Below are positions 10,763 to 21,284 of a DNA stretch of 64,000 bases, piece after piece. The notes beneath the pieces are model-generated. The model saw only the letters and a program-made list of their open reading frames with translations. It had not been told where the DNA came from and searched no databases. Made by a program: the position numbers and the translations under genes. The stretch lies in NCBI GenBank assembly GCA_029204225.1, contig CM055106.1:35064361-35128360 (forward strand), in the 5' to 3' direction. Position 1 is the stretch's first letter, and each line of letters begins with the position of its first letter. The stretch is from Diphasiastrum complanatum (taxonomy: Eukaryota > Streptophyta > Lycopodiopsida > Lycopodiales > Lycopodiaceae).

Positions 10763-11809
10763 CTTGGTAGTGCTTGCTTTGCACATATTCCCTTGGAAAC
10801 AAGAAGGAAGGATGATCCAAGCTCATGGATCATGATTGGATACTCATCCATCAAGGAGGCCTTTAGTGTCTTTACACTCTCTATTTCAAATGTGATCGTG
10901 AATAGAGATGTCATATTGCATGAAGATTCAATCTTGGAAGTGGCCGAGATCAATGCTTCTCAAGAAGCATCACAAGTTATCCTTTTTGAAGGTATTCAAG
11001 CTATGATGGGGCCAATGTGTGAGGAGGAGTTTCTTCTTCATATGATTTCAAGAAGATCTTCAAGATGCATGGCCGAGTCTTTGTGGCTCACCTTACATGG
11101 CAAAGAGGGGCATCTTTCATGTTGTATCTACTACAACACATTCATATATGCTTCTCTTCCTTTGCTTGAAATGCTATCTTGCTTCATTGAATTTTTTGGA
11201 TCTCAAAGTTCAAGAAAAGCTATACTAGTTTTGTATGATGCTTATGGTATGGACATGTTTCTTGTCATTATTGACTTAGATGTGTTTCCAATACTTTTTG
11301 AAAGCAAGATATTGTATTGTCAAAAGTATGCTCTTGGTTCTAGTAAGAACAAGATTGAGCTTGGTACTCACTTTTTTGAAAATCATGTTTTCACATGTTT
11401 TGAGGCAAATTGTAAACTCCTCTTGAGATTAAGTGAAGCATCCAAAGTGGACACTTACATCCTTGAGAGAGTAACTAGCCTAAAAAAGATCAAGATAGTC
11501 TTTGATATCAAGATTAGATCCATCATGGATATAGTTCATTGTATGTGGACTAGTCAAGCTAGAAAGCATAATCTTGATAATCATCATTGTTTCACATCTT
11601 ATGATCTTGATCTCCATGATACTTATGAGGCTTGGAAGCCTCAGATTTCTCTATTTATGGTGCATCCATCATGCAAGTGGAACTTTCAAGGAAAAGATCA
11701 TCATCAAGCATGGAGGAAGCCCATGATAATAGTGGCATATTGGTGGAGCACTCTTCAAAGGCATTGGCAAGAGATCTCTACCAAAGAGATCTTATCATGG
11801 ATATGGTGA
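10763..11809 (+). CDS. Copia B downstream reading frame: integrase C-terminal module plus unknown region
   Basis: Continues the gag-protease frame directly after the TAA. It begins LGSACFAHIPLETRRKDD, then a hydrophobic patch and VIVNRDVILHEDS, which match the end of Copia integrases (GCxCFAHIP..RRKLD..S, then SRDVIFDE). The next roughly 280 residues show no RT, YVDD or RNase H motif and no similarity I recognise, yet they lack stops until 11807. A second small frame (11632-11823) reads VEHSSKALARDLYQ, weakly like the end of a Copia RNase H region, which hints at a collapsed pol. The start of translation, if any, would need stop readthrough or the ATG at 10793. Confidence 0.65.
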   Translation, partial: LGSACFAHIPLETRRKDDPSSWIMIGYSSIKEAFSVFTLSISNVIVNRDVILHEDSILEVAEINASQEASQVILFEGIQAMMGPMCEEEFLLHMISRRSSRCMAESLWLTLHGKEGHLSCCIYYNTFIYASLPLLEMLSCFIEFFGSQSSRKAILVLYDAYGMDMFLVIIDLDVFPILFESKILYCQKYALGSSKNKIELGTHFFENHVFTCFEANCKLLLRLSEASKVDTYILERVTSLKKIKIVFDIKIRSIMDIVHCMWTSQARKHNLDNHHCFTSYDLDLHDTYEAWKPQISLFMVHPSCKWNFQGKDHHQAWRKPMIIVAYWWSTLQRHWQEISTKEILSWIW

Positions 11810-11935
11810 GGGTGCTGCTATGATGGATCCCTTGGCTGATCTTCACTTCTTATGCATACCAAAGGATCCACTCAAAAAGATTTACAAACTTCTCAAGTGA
11901 TCTACTACCTTTCCAAGCTATTTTTTGAGGAGGAG

Positions 11936-12755
11936 TGTGAGAAATTGGCAAAAATCTAGCTTGGTATCTTTTATGATAGAAGTTTGTAAGTGAATCTCAC
12001 ATGTGTGGAGGATGTTCCCACGTGTGGACAATTGTAAAGTAAATCAAAATGTTTGATATAGGGGTCTCATAGAATTTCATAGTCAAGCATTTAGGTGTAG
12101 GATGTTGATAGGGTCAAATTTGGCATAGATGGCAAATTATCCATTTCCACTTGTAATGCCAATATTGAGCCAAAATAGAGCCAAACTTGTGCCAATTAGA
12201 GTGTAGACAAGTGTCATGTTTTTTTTTTATGAAGCTTAAGAGGTCCAATAGGATTTAGAGGTGGAACCTTGTGAGGTCCAATAGAAAATTGAGGTGTGCT
12301 TGAATATAGTCCAATAGAATTTAGAGGTGCATGGATCAATGGTCCAATAGGATTAAGAGGTGGGAAAGTGTGATCCAATCATAGTTAAGCATAGTGGTAG
12401 CTCATGAATCTATTAGTATCATTGTACTCCTCTTTTTGGATCTAATTGATTTTGAGATTGAGTGGATTTTGAGTGTCATTGAATTTCTAACTTTCTCTCT
12501 CTACCTGAGAGCTCATGATGGTTTTTCTCTCTCTACCCGAGGAAAGCAGCTTGTTTTTACTTAGAATACTTTTGGAACACTTCTCACACGTGTGAGTGAG
12601 AGTTGGAAGTGATTGAATGCATGTAGTAGTGTGTTTTTGCCATAGGATTCAAGATTGATCTTGAATCTCAATCTAGTCTTGATCTTGGTGCATCTACACA
12701 CCTTAGGAGATCACAAGTACATGTAGTGGACAGTCTACACGTGTGAAATTCAACA
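11936..12755 (+). repeat. 3' LTR of Copia B
   Basis: Repeats 7660-8477 with a few substitutions and small indels (for example the T-run near 12218). It ends CAACA and is followed by the target duplication ATTGT. Confidence 0.95.
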
Positions 12756-12760
12756 ATTGT

Positions 12761-12942
12761 CAGAATAAACTTGCAAGAAAAATTATACACTCATATTCAA
12801 ATAACAAATAAAGTGCAATTGATGTCAATATCAATAACAATATATACCTGCTGTTGCGATCATGAGATGAATCGCTATCTGATGATAATGACATCGTCGA
12901 TGACATATACACATTGTAGCCAACTACTCTATACCACATCAT
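12761..12942 (-). CDS. Possible small exon of an unknown gene
   Basis: The minus strand reads MMWYRVVGYNVYMSSTMS, then LSSDSDSSHDRNSR, followed by a GTATAT donor-like site near 12848. The serine/aspartate-rich tail is low complexity. It is adjacent to the right target-site copy of Copia B and could have been joined to the 7.4-7.6 kb segment before that insertion. No function assigned. Confidence 0.25.
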
Positions 12943-13985
12943 AAGTAATCGTTATGAGACTGTATGTTTTGAACAAATATAATAAAATTTGTTAAAGACA
13001 TGCCAACATCTAATCCATGTATATTCTACTTATGCTTAATGTAAATCTAATATTCTAGTAACATTGCTATCAAGAAAATTACTTGGGTGGGGCAACACGA
13101 GCAATCAAAATGAGGTTCATACTGACAAATGTTAGACATCAGTAGATAGTGTGTGCAGGCCTATCTCAACTAATTTAAAGACCACATAGCAGTCAATGTT
13201 CGAAGCTCTCAGTTTAAACTCTTGTCTAAGATGAGTGATGATCTCAAAGTAAATCTCTTTGGATTGGCCTAGTGTGCCATGGTATCTCATGATGAGCAAT
13301 ATGCATTCGCCCTTTCTATCTATGTTTGCTTTGTATGCAAGAAATCATATACTAGATAACACACCATTGATCAACATCTTTATTACAATGCTAAATGATA
13401 TTTCAACTAATTACTATGACTTCATATAAGGTTATATAGGTCACACACCAACAATTAAAAAGATTTATCATATAGGTCACATATCACTAAGGTCCTCAAT
13501 ATAACATAAATGCTTTTGATCATGAATCTAAATTACCCCATGCAACCATTTAAGATGCCACATGACAAAAGCAAAAAAAAATTATTTGACCATGTAATTA
13601 TGTCATCAAATTTTTCAAATCTATGACACCTAGATTATTAATAGACTAAATGTTTTATGGCATCATCGATTTGACATAATATTATGTCATAAAATCCTAA
13701 AAAAACTCGTCAAATTACTTCTTTAATAATAATATGTACTATTTCTTATCTCATGATTTTGTCTTGTATGTCAAATCTCAAGAAAAATAAAATTTATAAC
13801 AATATAAAACTAGTTTTAACAATTAAATACTACCATAATGATCTTTGAATTGATTTTTTTACATTCCATCATATTAAAAAACATATTTTATGTAAAATCC
13901 TACAATAAAATATTCTCATAAAATCTAGAAAAGATTATGAGAATATTGAATGACATTTGAAGCATGCAAGCCCATGTGGGGGACC
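12943..13985. other. AT-rich stretch without a recognised feature
   Basis: I see no coding region, LTR or clear repeat. The stretch 13560-13930 is very AT-rich with several short A and T runs. Confidence 0.6.
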
Positions 13986-14014
13986 ATCTCACGTGCCAAG
14001 AGAGGGAAAAAAAA

Positions 14015-14093
14015 ACGCGTGGAACATCCACGCATGGATATTGCGTGGATTATCCACGCGTGGATAACTTCTGCGTGTATAATCCACACGAAA
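14015..14093. repeat. Left array of the GCGTGGAT palindrome
   Basis: Contains CGCGTGGAACATCCACGC, GCGTGGATTATCCACGC, CGTGGATAA and GCGTGTATAATCCACACG, about five units in 80 bp. It is the same motif as the much larger right array. Confidence 0.85.
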
Positions 14094-14432
14094 TTTGAAT
14101 GCCAATAAAATGGCATTTTCGTGAGCATTTTTGCTCCTCTTCTTTTGCTTTCAAATTTTATAGGTTTTCTAATCTAGTGTTTAGTGCCCTTGCTTGCTAT
14201 TGCTCTTCTAAGCTCTATAGATCTTGCTTGCTTGCTTGCTTGCTTTTGGTTGCTCTTCATTGCTAGTGATCTTGCTCTTGTTTTTGCTTGCTCTATTGAT
14301 CTTCTTTGTTCTTGCTTACTATTAATCTATTGCTTTCTATTCATTGCTTACTCTTCTAATCTAAAAGTCTTCAATACTCTTTCACTCCCATTCTCCACTA
14401 CTTTCTAACTTTTAAAGTTTTTCTTTGATACA

Positions 14433-15484
14433 ATGTCTTTAAGTGGTAGGTCAAGTGGAAGGTCAAGTGGGAGACCATCTAGGAGAAGAGCTTGTGAGAA
14501 GCCCGAAGAATATAATCAAGAGTGGTTTGAGAATCTATCTCCTCAACAAAGAGATAGAATAAAAAATCTTGTGTTATCTTCTTCGGGTGAATCATCCGAT
14601 AGAAGAGCTTCCGAAGATGCCCCTTCCCAAGAATCGTGTAGTGTGTATTATGATCTTAATCCATGTGGTGGAGTTATAAAAAGTACGCGTGGCAATGTAG
14701 TTCATGCCTGTTTGCGTGATTTAGTTGCCTTATATTTTGGTAAAGATTACATGATCGATTGGTCCTCCCAATCGCTTGAAGACAAAAATAAAATAATAGA
14801 GACTTTGTATTTTGAATTCCCTCAATCCAATGCTTTTAGTAGGACTTGGGCCTTGAATACAATGTGCCTTTGGATTCGAAACAAAAGGCAATTAATGAGA
14901 AGAGCCGTGAGGAATTCCAAGAATCTCACAAAGCTTGGATGGTGCTCCAAAAGGGATTGGAGGAAGGTGGAAGGGGAATTGTTGCAAAACAATCCCCAAA
15001 AGTATGAACAACAATGTAGGGCCGCCGTCGAGAAGCTCTTAAAACATGGCCAAAGTCACTTGGAATCGGGAGGAAGGGGTAATCTAGAGGCCCAATTTAT
15101 AAGTGCAATATTTTTTAATATGATTCTATTTTTGTAGTGAGATTGTTAATGTTTTTTATTGCTAAACTATATTGTATTGCTAAACTATGTTTTATTGTTG
15201 AATGTAGCTTAGTGATTTTGGAAGACACATGACCGTCGCGGAGTACAAGCAAGGTTACGATCATGGATATGTCGGCCTTAAGGCTTTTATGGAATCTCAT
15301 GGATTGTTTCCAATCGTAAACTCTTAACCTTTATTGTTTTGTGATTGTTTACTTTGTGGTTTACAAGTAAGTTTAATCTCAATTTAATTAAATCTTTGAT
15401 TCTATTTTGTAGAGAGGCTCTACAACTTCAAGTGTTCGTGATGTGGAAGAAAATGGAAGAGAATGTGGAAGAGTACGTGAATGA
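14433..15484 (+). CDS. TNPA/Ptta-like accessory transposase, three exons
   Basis: Exons 14433-15136, 15213-15315 and 15413-15484 join in frame by canonical GT-AG introns (donors TAGTGAGA and ATCGTAAA; acceptors GCTTAG and TTTGTAG), giving 292 residues. The N-terminus is a Ser/Gly/Arg-rich tract. The middle (about 150-230) reads WIRNKRQLMRRAVRNSK, WCSKRDWRKVEGEL, then HGQSHLESGGRGNLEAQF, which resembles the Transposase_24 (Ptta/En/Spm) pattern of a basic tryptophan helix followed by H..GS. Exon 2 reads FGRHMTVAEYKQGYDHGY. In CACTA elements such proteins bind subterminal repeats, and this gene lies between two such arrays. No catalytic transposase is present between the arrays, so the element may be non-autonomous. 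An alternative reading of exon 3 gives an acidic tail ending near 15567. Confidence 0.62.
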
Positions 15485-15699
15485 AAGCGAAGGGGAGTTT
15501 GAAGATGTGGACACCAATGTACATCTACAAGATGAAGGAGACGAGGAGGGAAGAAGTGATGATGAGTAGAGGATTTTAAATTAAATGTAAGGTCTTGCAG
15601 AAGGCAATGTAGGAAGAGAGAATTTATTCTCTCATCAATGTACTTGTTTTTAAATCAATCAATATAATGTTTTGGCATCACATCATTCTTGCAAAATTT

Positions 15700-15870
15700 T
15701 TGAATGCATATATTTTTAATCCATGAATGCAAATGTATACTCTATTGAATGCACATCTATTGATTGCAAATGTATCTATTGATGTATTCAATGCATTGTA
15801 TAGTCTATTTAATACACATCTATGCAATGCAAATGTATCCATTGATGAATTCAATACAATGTATCTATTT
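15700..15870. repeat. Degenerate AATGCAAATGTATC(T/C)ATTGATG repeats
   Basis: Several imperfect copies of ATGAATGCAAATGTAT and TCTATTGATG follow one another downstream of the TNPA-like gene. No reading frame is associated. Confidence 0.6.
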
Positions 15871-16351
15871 TAGCACATGATTTGCATGCTAGAATGCACA
15901 ATAAAAAGTAATGGAAAGCACAATGGAAAGTAATGGAAATAGATAACACATTAAGTTATCAACTAAATATCAAATGAATCAAAATAATTGTGAATTTACC
16001 TTTACTATTGTATCTCCATTGTTTTGCAATCTTTGCTTTTCCTTTTGCATGCACTTGATCTTTGAATCCTTTGCAATGAAAGCTATTTTTCATATCCAAA
16101 CCTACATCACAAACATAAAAGATCTTAAAACTTATGATCACAAAACACATACTATTAACATCCATCAATGAACTAAAAATCCTAAACACTATCAATCTTC
16201 TCACTCACATTCATCCTCATCTCATTCTCACTCCCATCTATACTCTCTTTTCCTCTCTCTCACACAACACAAAAATAGAAAGTCACCTCTAGTTTCGGAG
16301 CAAACCACTTTTTGGTTCGCGCCAAATGTTTTTTTTTGGACAAAAAATTTT

Positions 16352-16810
16352 GCATGGATTATCCACGCATGGATAATCCACGCAAATTCCAGAAACCTTT
16401 CCGTGTGGATATAAAAAAAAATTTATCCATGCGGTATCCACGGCCTCAACTCTCTGGATTTTGCGTGGATAAAGCAAATTTAGCATGGATAATCCACGCA
16501 TGGATAACTATCCAAGCAGTATCCACACAAAAGCTGAGCCTTTTTTATTTTAGTTTTACTATGGCATGGATTATCCACACGAAATTAGAATTCCTATTTT
16601 CAGCTCCGGGTGTCAGAGGTTTGCCCGGATGCCGGTAGTCGGACTTGGCGTGGATAATCCTCACATACATAATCCACGCATTTTGAATTTCACGACATCC
16701 GGCCGATCTGCTGCCAGAAAAGACATTTGCGTGGAACATCCACGCGAGGATAATCCACGTGCTTGTATCCACGCGTATATCCACGCCAATCCACGACTAT
16801 ATCCATGCGA
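16352..16810. repeat. Right array of the GCGTGGATNATCCACGC palindrome
   Basis: About twenty half or full units: ATGGATTATCCACGC, ATGGATAATCCACGC, GCGTGGATAA, GCATGGATAATCCACGC, GCATGGATTATCCACACG, GCGTGGATAATCC, GCGTGGAACATCCACGC and others, in both orientations. Open frames across it (MDNPR repeats) follow from the motif itself. It is best explained as protein-binding subterminal repeats of a DNA transposon. Confidence 0.85.
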
Positions 16811-16909
16811 ATTTTTTTTTGCCCACGTGTCCTCCTTTGTATTGTGCGTAAATATTTGCTATATGTGTTCTTGTGTACGAAAATATTTTACAAATTTACA
16901 TTTCCAATA

Positions 16910-17103
16910 ATGTTAGCATATGCTATCACTGCACACAAAGCACAAGGTGTGACCATTCGGGAAAAAGCCATCCTAGATATAAGATCAAATTTTGCACTTG
17001 GCTTGATTTATGTCATGTTATCTCGAGTAACAAAACGTGAAAACTTGTTGTTAACAACTAAATTGACACCAGAACATTTCCAACCGATATTAATTTTCAT
17101 CTA
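16910..17103 (+). pseudogene. PIF1-type helicase, C-terminal fragment
   Basis: Reading from MLAYAITAHKAQGVTI, then GLIYVMLSRVTKRENLL and LTPEHFQPI, to a TAA at 17101. These are motifs V (AxxxTxHKAQG) and VI (YVMLSRV) at the C-terminus of the superfamily 1B helicase PIF1, as in Helitron replicases and in stand-alone PIF1 copies in repeats. The ATP-binding half is not upstream; the palindrome array is there instead, so this is a fragment. It lies on the same strand, just before the GIY-YIG gene. The sequence does not show whether it belonged to a Helitron. Confidence 0.72.
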
Positions 17104-17245
17104 AAACATAAATATCCGAGATATTGCCATATCTTCAGCGATGTACTATAATCATTTCTACCCACTTATTTTGTCTTCATGTATGATCATATATTTTTAT
17201 TTTTATATATGTCTTTCTAATATTTGTAGATTATCAGAAAAGAAA

Positions 17246-18153
17246 ATGGCATCCAAAATTGAGTATGATCCAAAAGAGGTAATTATACAAATTTCATTTC
17301 CACTTTGGACTCATAAATGTCCTTTCTAGCAATAACCACAATATCAAATTCATTGTTTCAGTGATTCCGAAAATTGAAAGCCGAGGTGTCCTCTTCAAAA
17401 ACTTCTCCTGAAATAACATCATCCACTAAAAAAATATTCTCAACAACAAAACAGATGTTCTTATTGAACTCCTGTGGTATTGATCCAAACACATACAAGG
17501 AAGGCTTCCAAACAAATTTAGCTCTAAGCGGATTCATTGAACAAAAGAAGCACGAAAGAGGCCAATACATCAATCAATATCATGGAGACCCAATCGAAGG
17601 TATATTCTATTCTTATTATTTTATAATTTTGTAACATTCTATTTTTCTAAATGTCCATTTTTAATCACCTAGTACATTAATACAAAATTTCTTGCAGGAA
17701 GAAACTTCTCCATCGGCATTGCCATCTGCATCCAGTATGCAGGTGAATTTGAACTATACAATGACCTTCTTCTTTATTTATAAGCTTTCCATTAAACTAA
17801 TACGATTTCCGCTTGCAAGAAACAACATCAACAAAAAAACATCCAAGATCAAATATTCAATCTACAAAATAGGATACAAAGAAACCCATGGTGTCTACAT
17901 CGGCCAAACATGCAATCTACGACGCCGATTGCAACACCATGCAAGGCTACCACCCAAAAAAATGAGAAAACACTATTCTATGGACCGATATTTTTATGAG
18001 CAGTTTCATGTTCAAGTTTTAGATGTTGTTGAAGATAGAAAAATAGCTAACAAAATCGAAAGGTTTTATGTTCGACATTACAAATCAACAAGCGAGTCTG
18101 GATACAACACACTAAGATGTAATCTTGTAATTCAAAGGCATACTGGTATTTAA
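17246..18153 (+). CDS. GIY-YIG nuclease gene, spliced
   Basis: Exons 17362-17599, 17698-17734 and 17820-18153 join in one frame by GT-AG introns (donors AAGGTATAT and CCAGTATGC; acceptors TTGCAG and TTGCAAG). A short possible first exon is 17246-17278 (MASKIEYDPKE), but the first codon of the next exon is TGA, so either the start differs or one stop has arisen. The last exon holds a GIY-YIG domain of about 90 residues: KYSIYKIGYKE (GIY strand), GVYIGQTCNLRRRLQHH (YIG strand, catalytic Arg, His), then KIERFYVRHY with the metal-binding Glu, then GYNTLRC. This pattern is that of homing-type and phage GIY-YIG nucleases rather than the Penelope type. The N-terminal 100 residues are unrecognised. 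The neighbour is the PIF1 fragment. Likely part of a mobile element. Confidence 0.75.
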
Positions 18154-19620
18154 AGAGACACAAGCTCCTATAATTCTGTTCATAACACATTTCTCACATG
18201 CCTTTTGTGTATGCCTGCCAATTAAGCTTTTGGCTTGTTAATTTCAAATTTTGCTTTTTTCTTATGCTATCTGTTACAACAACTTGGTTTTTTGCAAATT
18301 GTAATTCTAACAATTTTAGATACAGTTTTTTTAAGCTTTGAAAGTTCTTGATTTTTGTTATGACTCTTACAAATAAGTCAATAGCCTCGTTTTCTACAAC
18401 TCAATGCAACGTTAGAATTGTGTAGCCAGTTGTAACTTTTACAATGTGTCAATAGAACATGTCTTCAAGTCAATGCAAGGCTAGAATTGATAGTTAGTTT
18501 TGCTTATGTGATAATCGAGGTTGGATGTTTTTTTTCCCTCCTCGCGATGGCGGTTGTAGCAACGTGTAGTGTGTTGGCCTCCTCTTTGTTTTTGCAAAAC
18601 CTTTTTAGAATTTTTGAATAGGGGTCTAGGCCTTTACTTTGTGCTAGGGTTTTTTTTTATGCTAAAGTTGATTTGGGGTTTTCTTTAAAAAAAAAAAAAA
18701 AAAAACCCTACGGTACCTTTGATAGCGTTTTTGCTTTTGGTTGGACCTTGTCTTGGTTTGCATGCGTGAGGAGTTATTTAATGAGAATGGATATTTATTC
18801 ACTAGCTACTTTTAATTTTTCTTCCTTTAATCGCATGGAAAAATGGCTAAGCCTAATGAGGTGTAACCAAAAGTGAAACTTTGTATTGATTTAGGTTGTA
18901 AATTTCGAAAAAATCTAATTAAATCGGTAGTTGAGAATGCAATTAGCTATTCTCCCAACCTTAACTGGGAGAATATTTGGGGAATAATTTTATTATCCTA
19001 ATGTTATGTCTATGTGATTGGATCCATGGATTTAGGATTGGCAATAAAATATTGTTTCTCATGGTAATTTTCCCCAGGCAAGTACATGTTAGTGGAATTT
19101 CGGATTCCTAGTACTGTGTTTTTTATTGGCTTAACTCTGGAATAGAAATATTTCTAGTTAATTGAGTTAAATAGTATTTTCGGTTCTTCCTTTTGGACTC
19201 GATGGTGCATCGATAAGCTTATCTTAAATGATTATGATCTTTAAGATAAGGCAAGCTAAAGCTTGGGTCAACTATTGGCATATCACATTGACCAATGACA
19301 AAAATTACTATTGCATTTTTTAATTTTTTTTCAATGAATCAGGTACCTTATTTAAATTATGGAAGAGCTAGCTAGTGGATTTATTGATGCTCTGATTAAT
19401 ATCAAACTAACTTTAATAGCTCTTTTGCTAAAATCATCAAAAGGAGCATTTTGAGACTTTTTGGACATGGTCTTTGCTTAATTTTTGGGATGTTCCTTGA
19501 ATGGTTTATGAGTATTTTCTCAGAAGCATGTGCACTATGTTTTTTTATGCTTTATTTTGGACAAATTTATCAATAGACATATCTACAAATAGCATTTTTG
19601 ATTTGTTGAGAGAACCATTT
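18154..19620. other. No recognised feature
   Basis: Noncoding as far as I can see. There is a run of about 20 A at 18686-18706, otherwise AT-rich unique-looking sequence. Confidence 0.6.
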
Positions 19621-20620
19621 GTAGAAAACTTTGGGAAATCGATTGATATTGGATTAGTAGAGCTCTGATAGAAACAGATACTCAGATACCATATCGAAAA
19701 TCAATGGAAACGTGGTGCAGCGAAAGTGGAGCAGGTGGTGATGGATCGGAAGTGCGGCACTTACCAGCAATGCATTCAAGATGGATCAAACAATACAATG
19801 CGCAATGGAACTAAAACGTAGACAAAAACTTGCACTTTGATAATTATCAAAAATGGAGTACAAGAGCGTGAAGCTGGGCACAAATCGGTGGGCGCAAATA
19901 CTAGGCTTTAGTTGAGTTCATTGATGTTGGGAAAAACGGAATGCTCGAATACTAAAAAACAACAATACTAACTAATTGATTCTAAACTTACTTAACCACT
20001 GATCATCGTCACAGAATAATCCTTGTACATTGTTACAAAAGATGCTTGTCAGGGCATTGACTCTACTGGAAGTCAGATGATCAGTGCATTGGAATCCTAA
20101 GTTAATCTACTTATAGTCCCACATAAGGTAGTCGTAATTGTAATAGTATGCGGGTCAGATTTTTCTAATTAATAGTATTGAAAAATATACAAAGGGTCAA
20201 ATTTATACACTATGAACAGGGTCAGAAAAGTTTAGACCCGTCGATCCAATCCCCCAGGGTAGAACACGTTAGACCCACCAATCCGATCCAATCAAGGGTA
20301 GAAGACGTCCGGATTTTTTGCCTTGATCCTATTTGATCTAGGGTCAGAAAATCTCTCTTTGATGGAATTAACAATAGTTCAAAAAAGACTTGGGTCGGAA
20401 AACTTTGATCCTGAATTTTTCAATCTTCTATACAAAAATTCAAACCTTCTTCCGTTCTTTTTTTTGTTTTGTTTTCAAGGATAGATATTAACAAAAATTT
20501 TCCAGAATGCTCATTACCTAATGGAATTGGGCTTGAGCATAGAATTCGAACACTCCTTAATGTGGATCTTGAAAAGATTCGATTTTCAGATTCAGCTGAT
20601 TGTTAAATTTGAGATAGTGT

Positions 20621-20646
20621 CCCCCCCCCCCCCCCCCCCCCCCCCC
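20621..20646. repeat. 26-base run of C
   Basis: An uninterrupted C homopolymer in the noncoding part of the Copia remnant. Confidence 0.97.
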
Positions 20647-20732
20647 ACCATCCTAGTAGTCTGTGCAGATCGAATATGACTAATTTGAGAGTCTCTAATA
20701 TTCAGAGTGATTAAGACCAAAGTCTTGCCATC

Positions 20733-20939
20733 TCATTGCCTCCATTTGGTTATGCTAGTTGCATCAGCCTCTGGCTTGATTTTGGTACCATCAACTATGT
20801 CCCACAGTTCCTTGGCCAATAGAACGACTCTCATCTTGAACTTCCAAAGATGGTAGTTCTCTCCATCGAGCTTGTCAATTAGAGAGAAACTAGAAGTAGA
20901 ATCCATTCTGGTATTTGGTACGATATCATTGGTAGACAC
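20733..20939 (-). pseudogene. Copia gag N-terminal fragment
   Basis: Begins MSTNDIVPNTRMDSTSSF and continues LIDKLDGENYHLWKFKMRVV, then LLAKELWDIVDGTKI. The L.G.NY..WKF.M...L..K.LW..VDGT pattern is the N-terminus of Copia gag (DUF4219/UBN2). Only 68 codons remain before a stop. It starts just downstream of the primer site, as expected. Confidence 0.8.
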
Positions 20940-21284
20940 AACAATAACAGAATACTATTTGTTGCGCACTTGCTGAAATGAAGTCTTGGTAGAAACCAGA
21001 CTAAATCTACAATGAAAATGTAGATTATTGAGCCACAAGCTCTGATACCATGTAGAAAATCGATGGAAATCGATTGATATCAGATTAGTAGAGCTCTGAT
21101 AGAAATAGATGCTCAGATACCATGTTGGAAATTGATAGAAATGTGATGCAGTGGAAGTGGAGTAGGTGGTGATGGATCGAAAGTGCGACAGTTACCAGCA
21201 ATGCATTCAAGATGGATCGACCAATATAATTTGCACTCTGATCATTATCAAAAATAGAGTACAAGAGTGTGAAGTTGGTGTAGT

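Larger units (their letters stand above)
7660..12755 (+). mobile_element. Copia element B, complete, non-autonomous
   Basis: LTRs at 7660-8477 (818 bp) and 11936-12755 (820 bp) are nearly identical by eye, which suggests recent insertion. ATTGT is duplicated at 7655-7659 and 12756-12760. The primer site TGGTATCAAAGCC starts at 8478, and a purine tract (TTGAGGAGGAG) ends at 11935. The single long frame holds gag, a zinc knuckle, a protease and an integrase C-terminal remnant, then about 300 codons with no RT motif. The layout matches elements A and C, so the family was probably mobilised by proteins of another Copia. Confidence 0.95.
13988..16831 (+). mobile_element. Candidate DNA transposon with subterminal palindrome arrays (CACTA-like)
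   Basis: The left end has CACGTGCC, then a run of nine A, then GCGTGGAACATCCACGC. The right end, read in reverse, has GGACACGTGGGC, a run of nine A, then many GTGGAT units. Both ends thus carry the same words in inverted arrangement, and the gene between them resembles a CACTA accessory transposase. I do not see a terminal CACTA motif or a clear target duplication, so the borders and superfamily are provisional. Confidence 0.5.
19625..21280 (-). mobile_element. Truncated Copia element with related ends
   Basis: 19640-19900 and 21070-21270 share a long direct repeat (GATTAGTAGAGCTCTGATAG, then GGTGGTGATGGATCG, then ACCAGCAATGCATTCAAGAT). Between them, on the minus strand, lie a primer site TGGTATCAGAGCTTGTGG (ends near 21045) and the start of a Copia gag. 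The rest of gag and all of pol are missing, so it is an internally deleted remnant. A second primer-like word near 21112 suggests layered insertions. Confidence 0.6.

Noticed and set aside
16289-16910. Several overlapping frames on both strands with MDYPR/MDNPR/WIIHA repeats
   Set aside because: The repeats come from the GCGTGGATNATCCACGC motif; both strands are open because it is palindromic.
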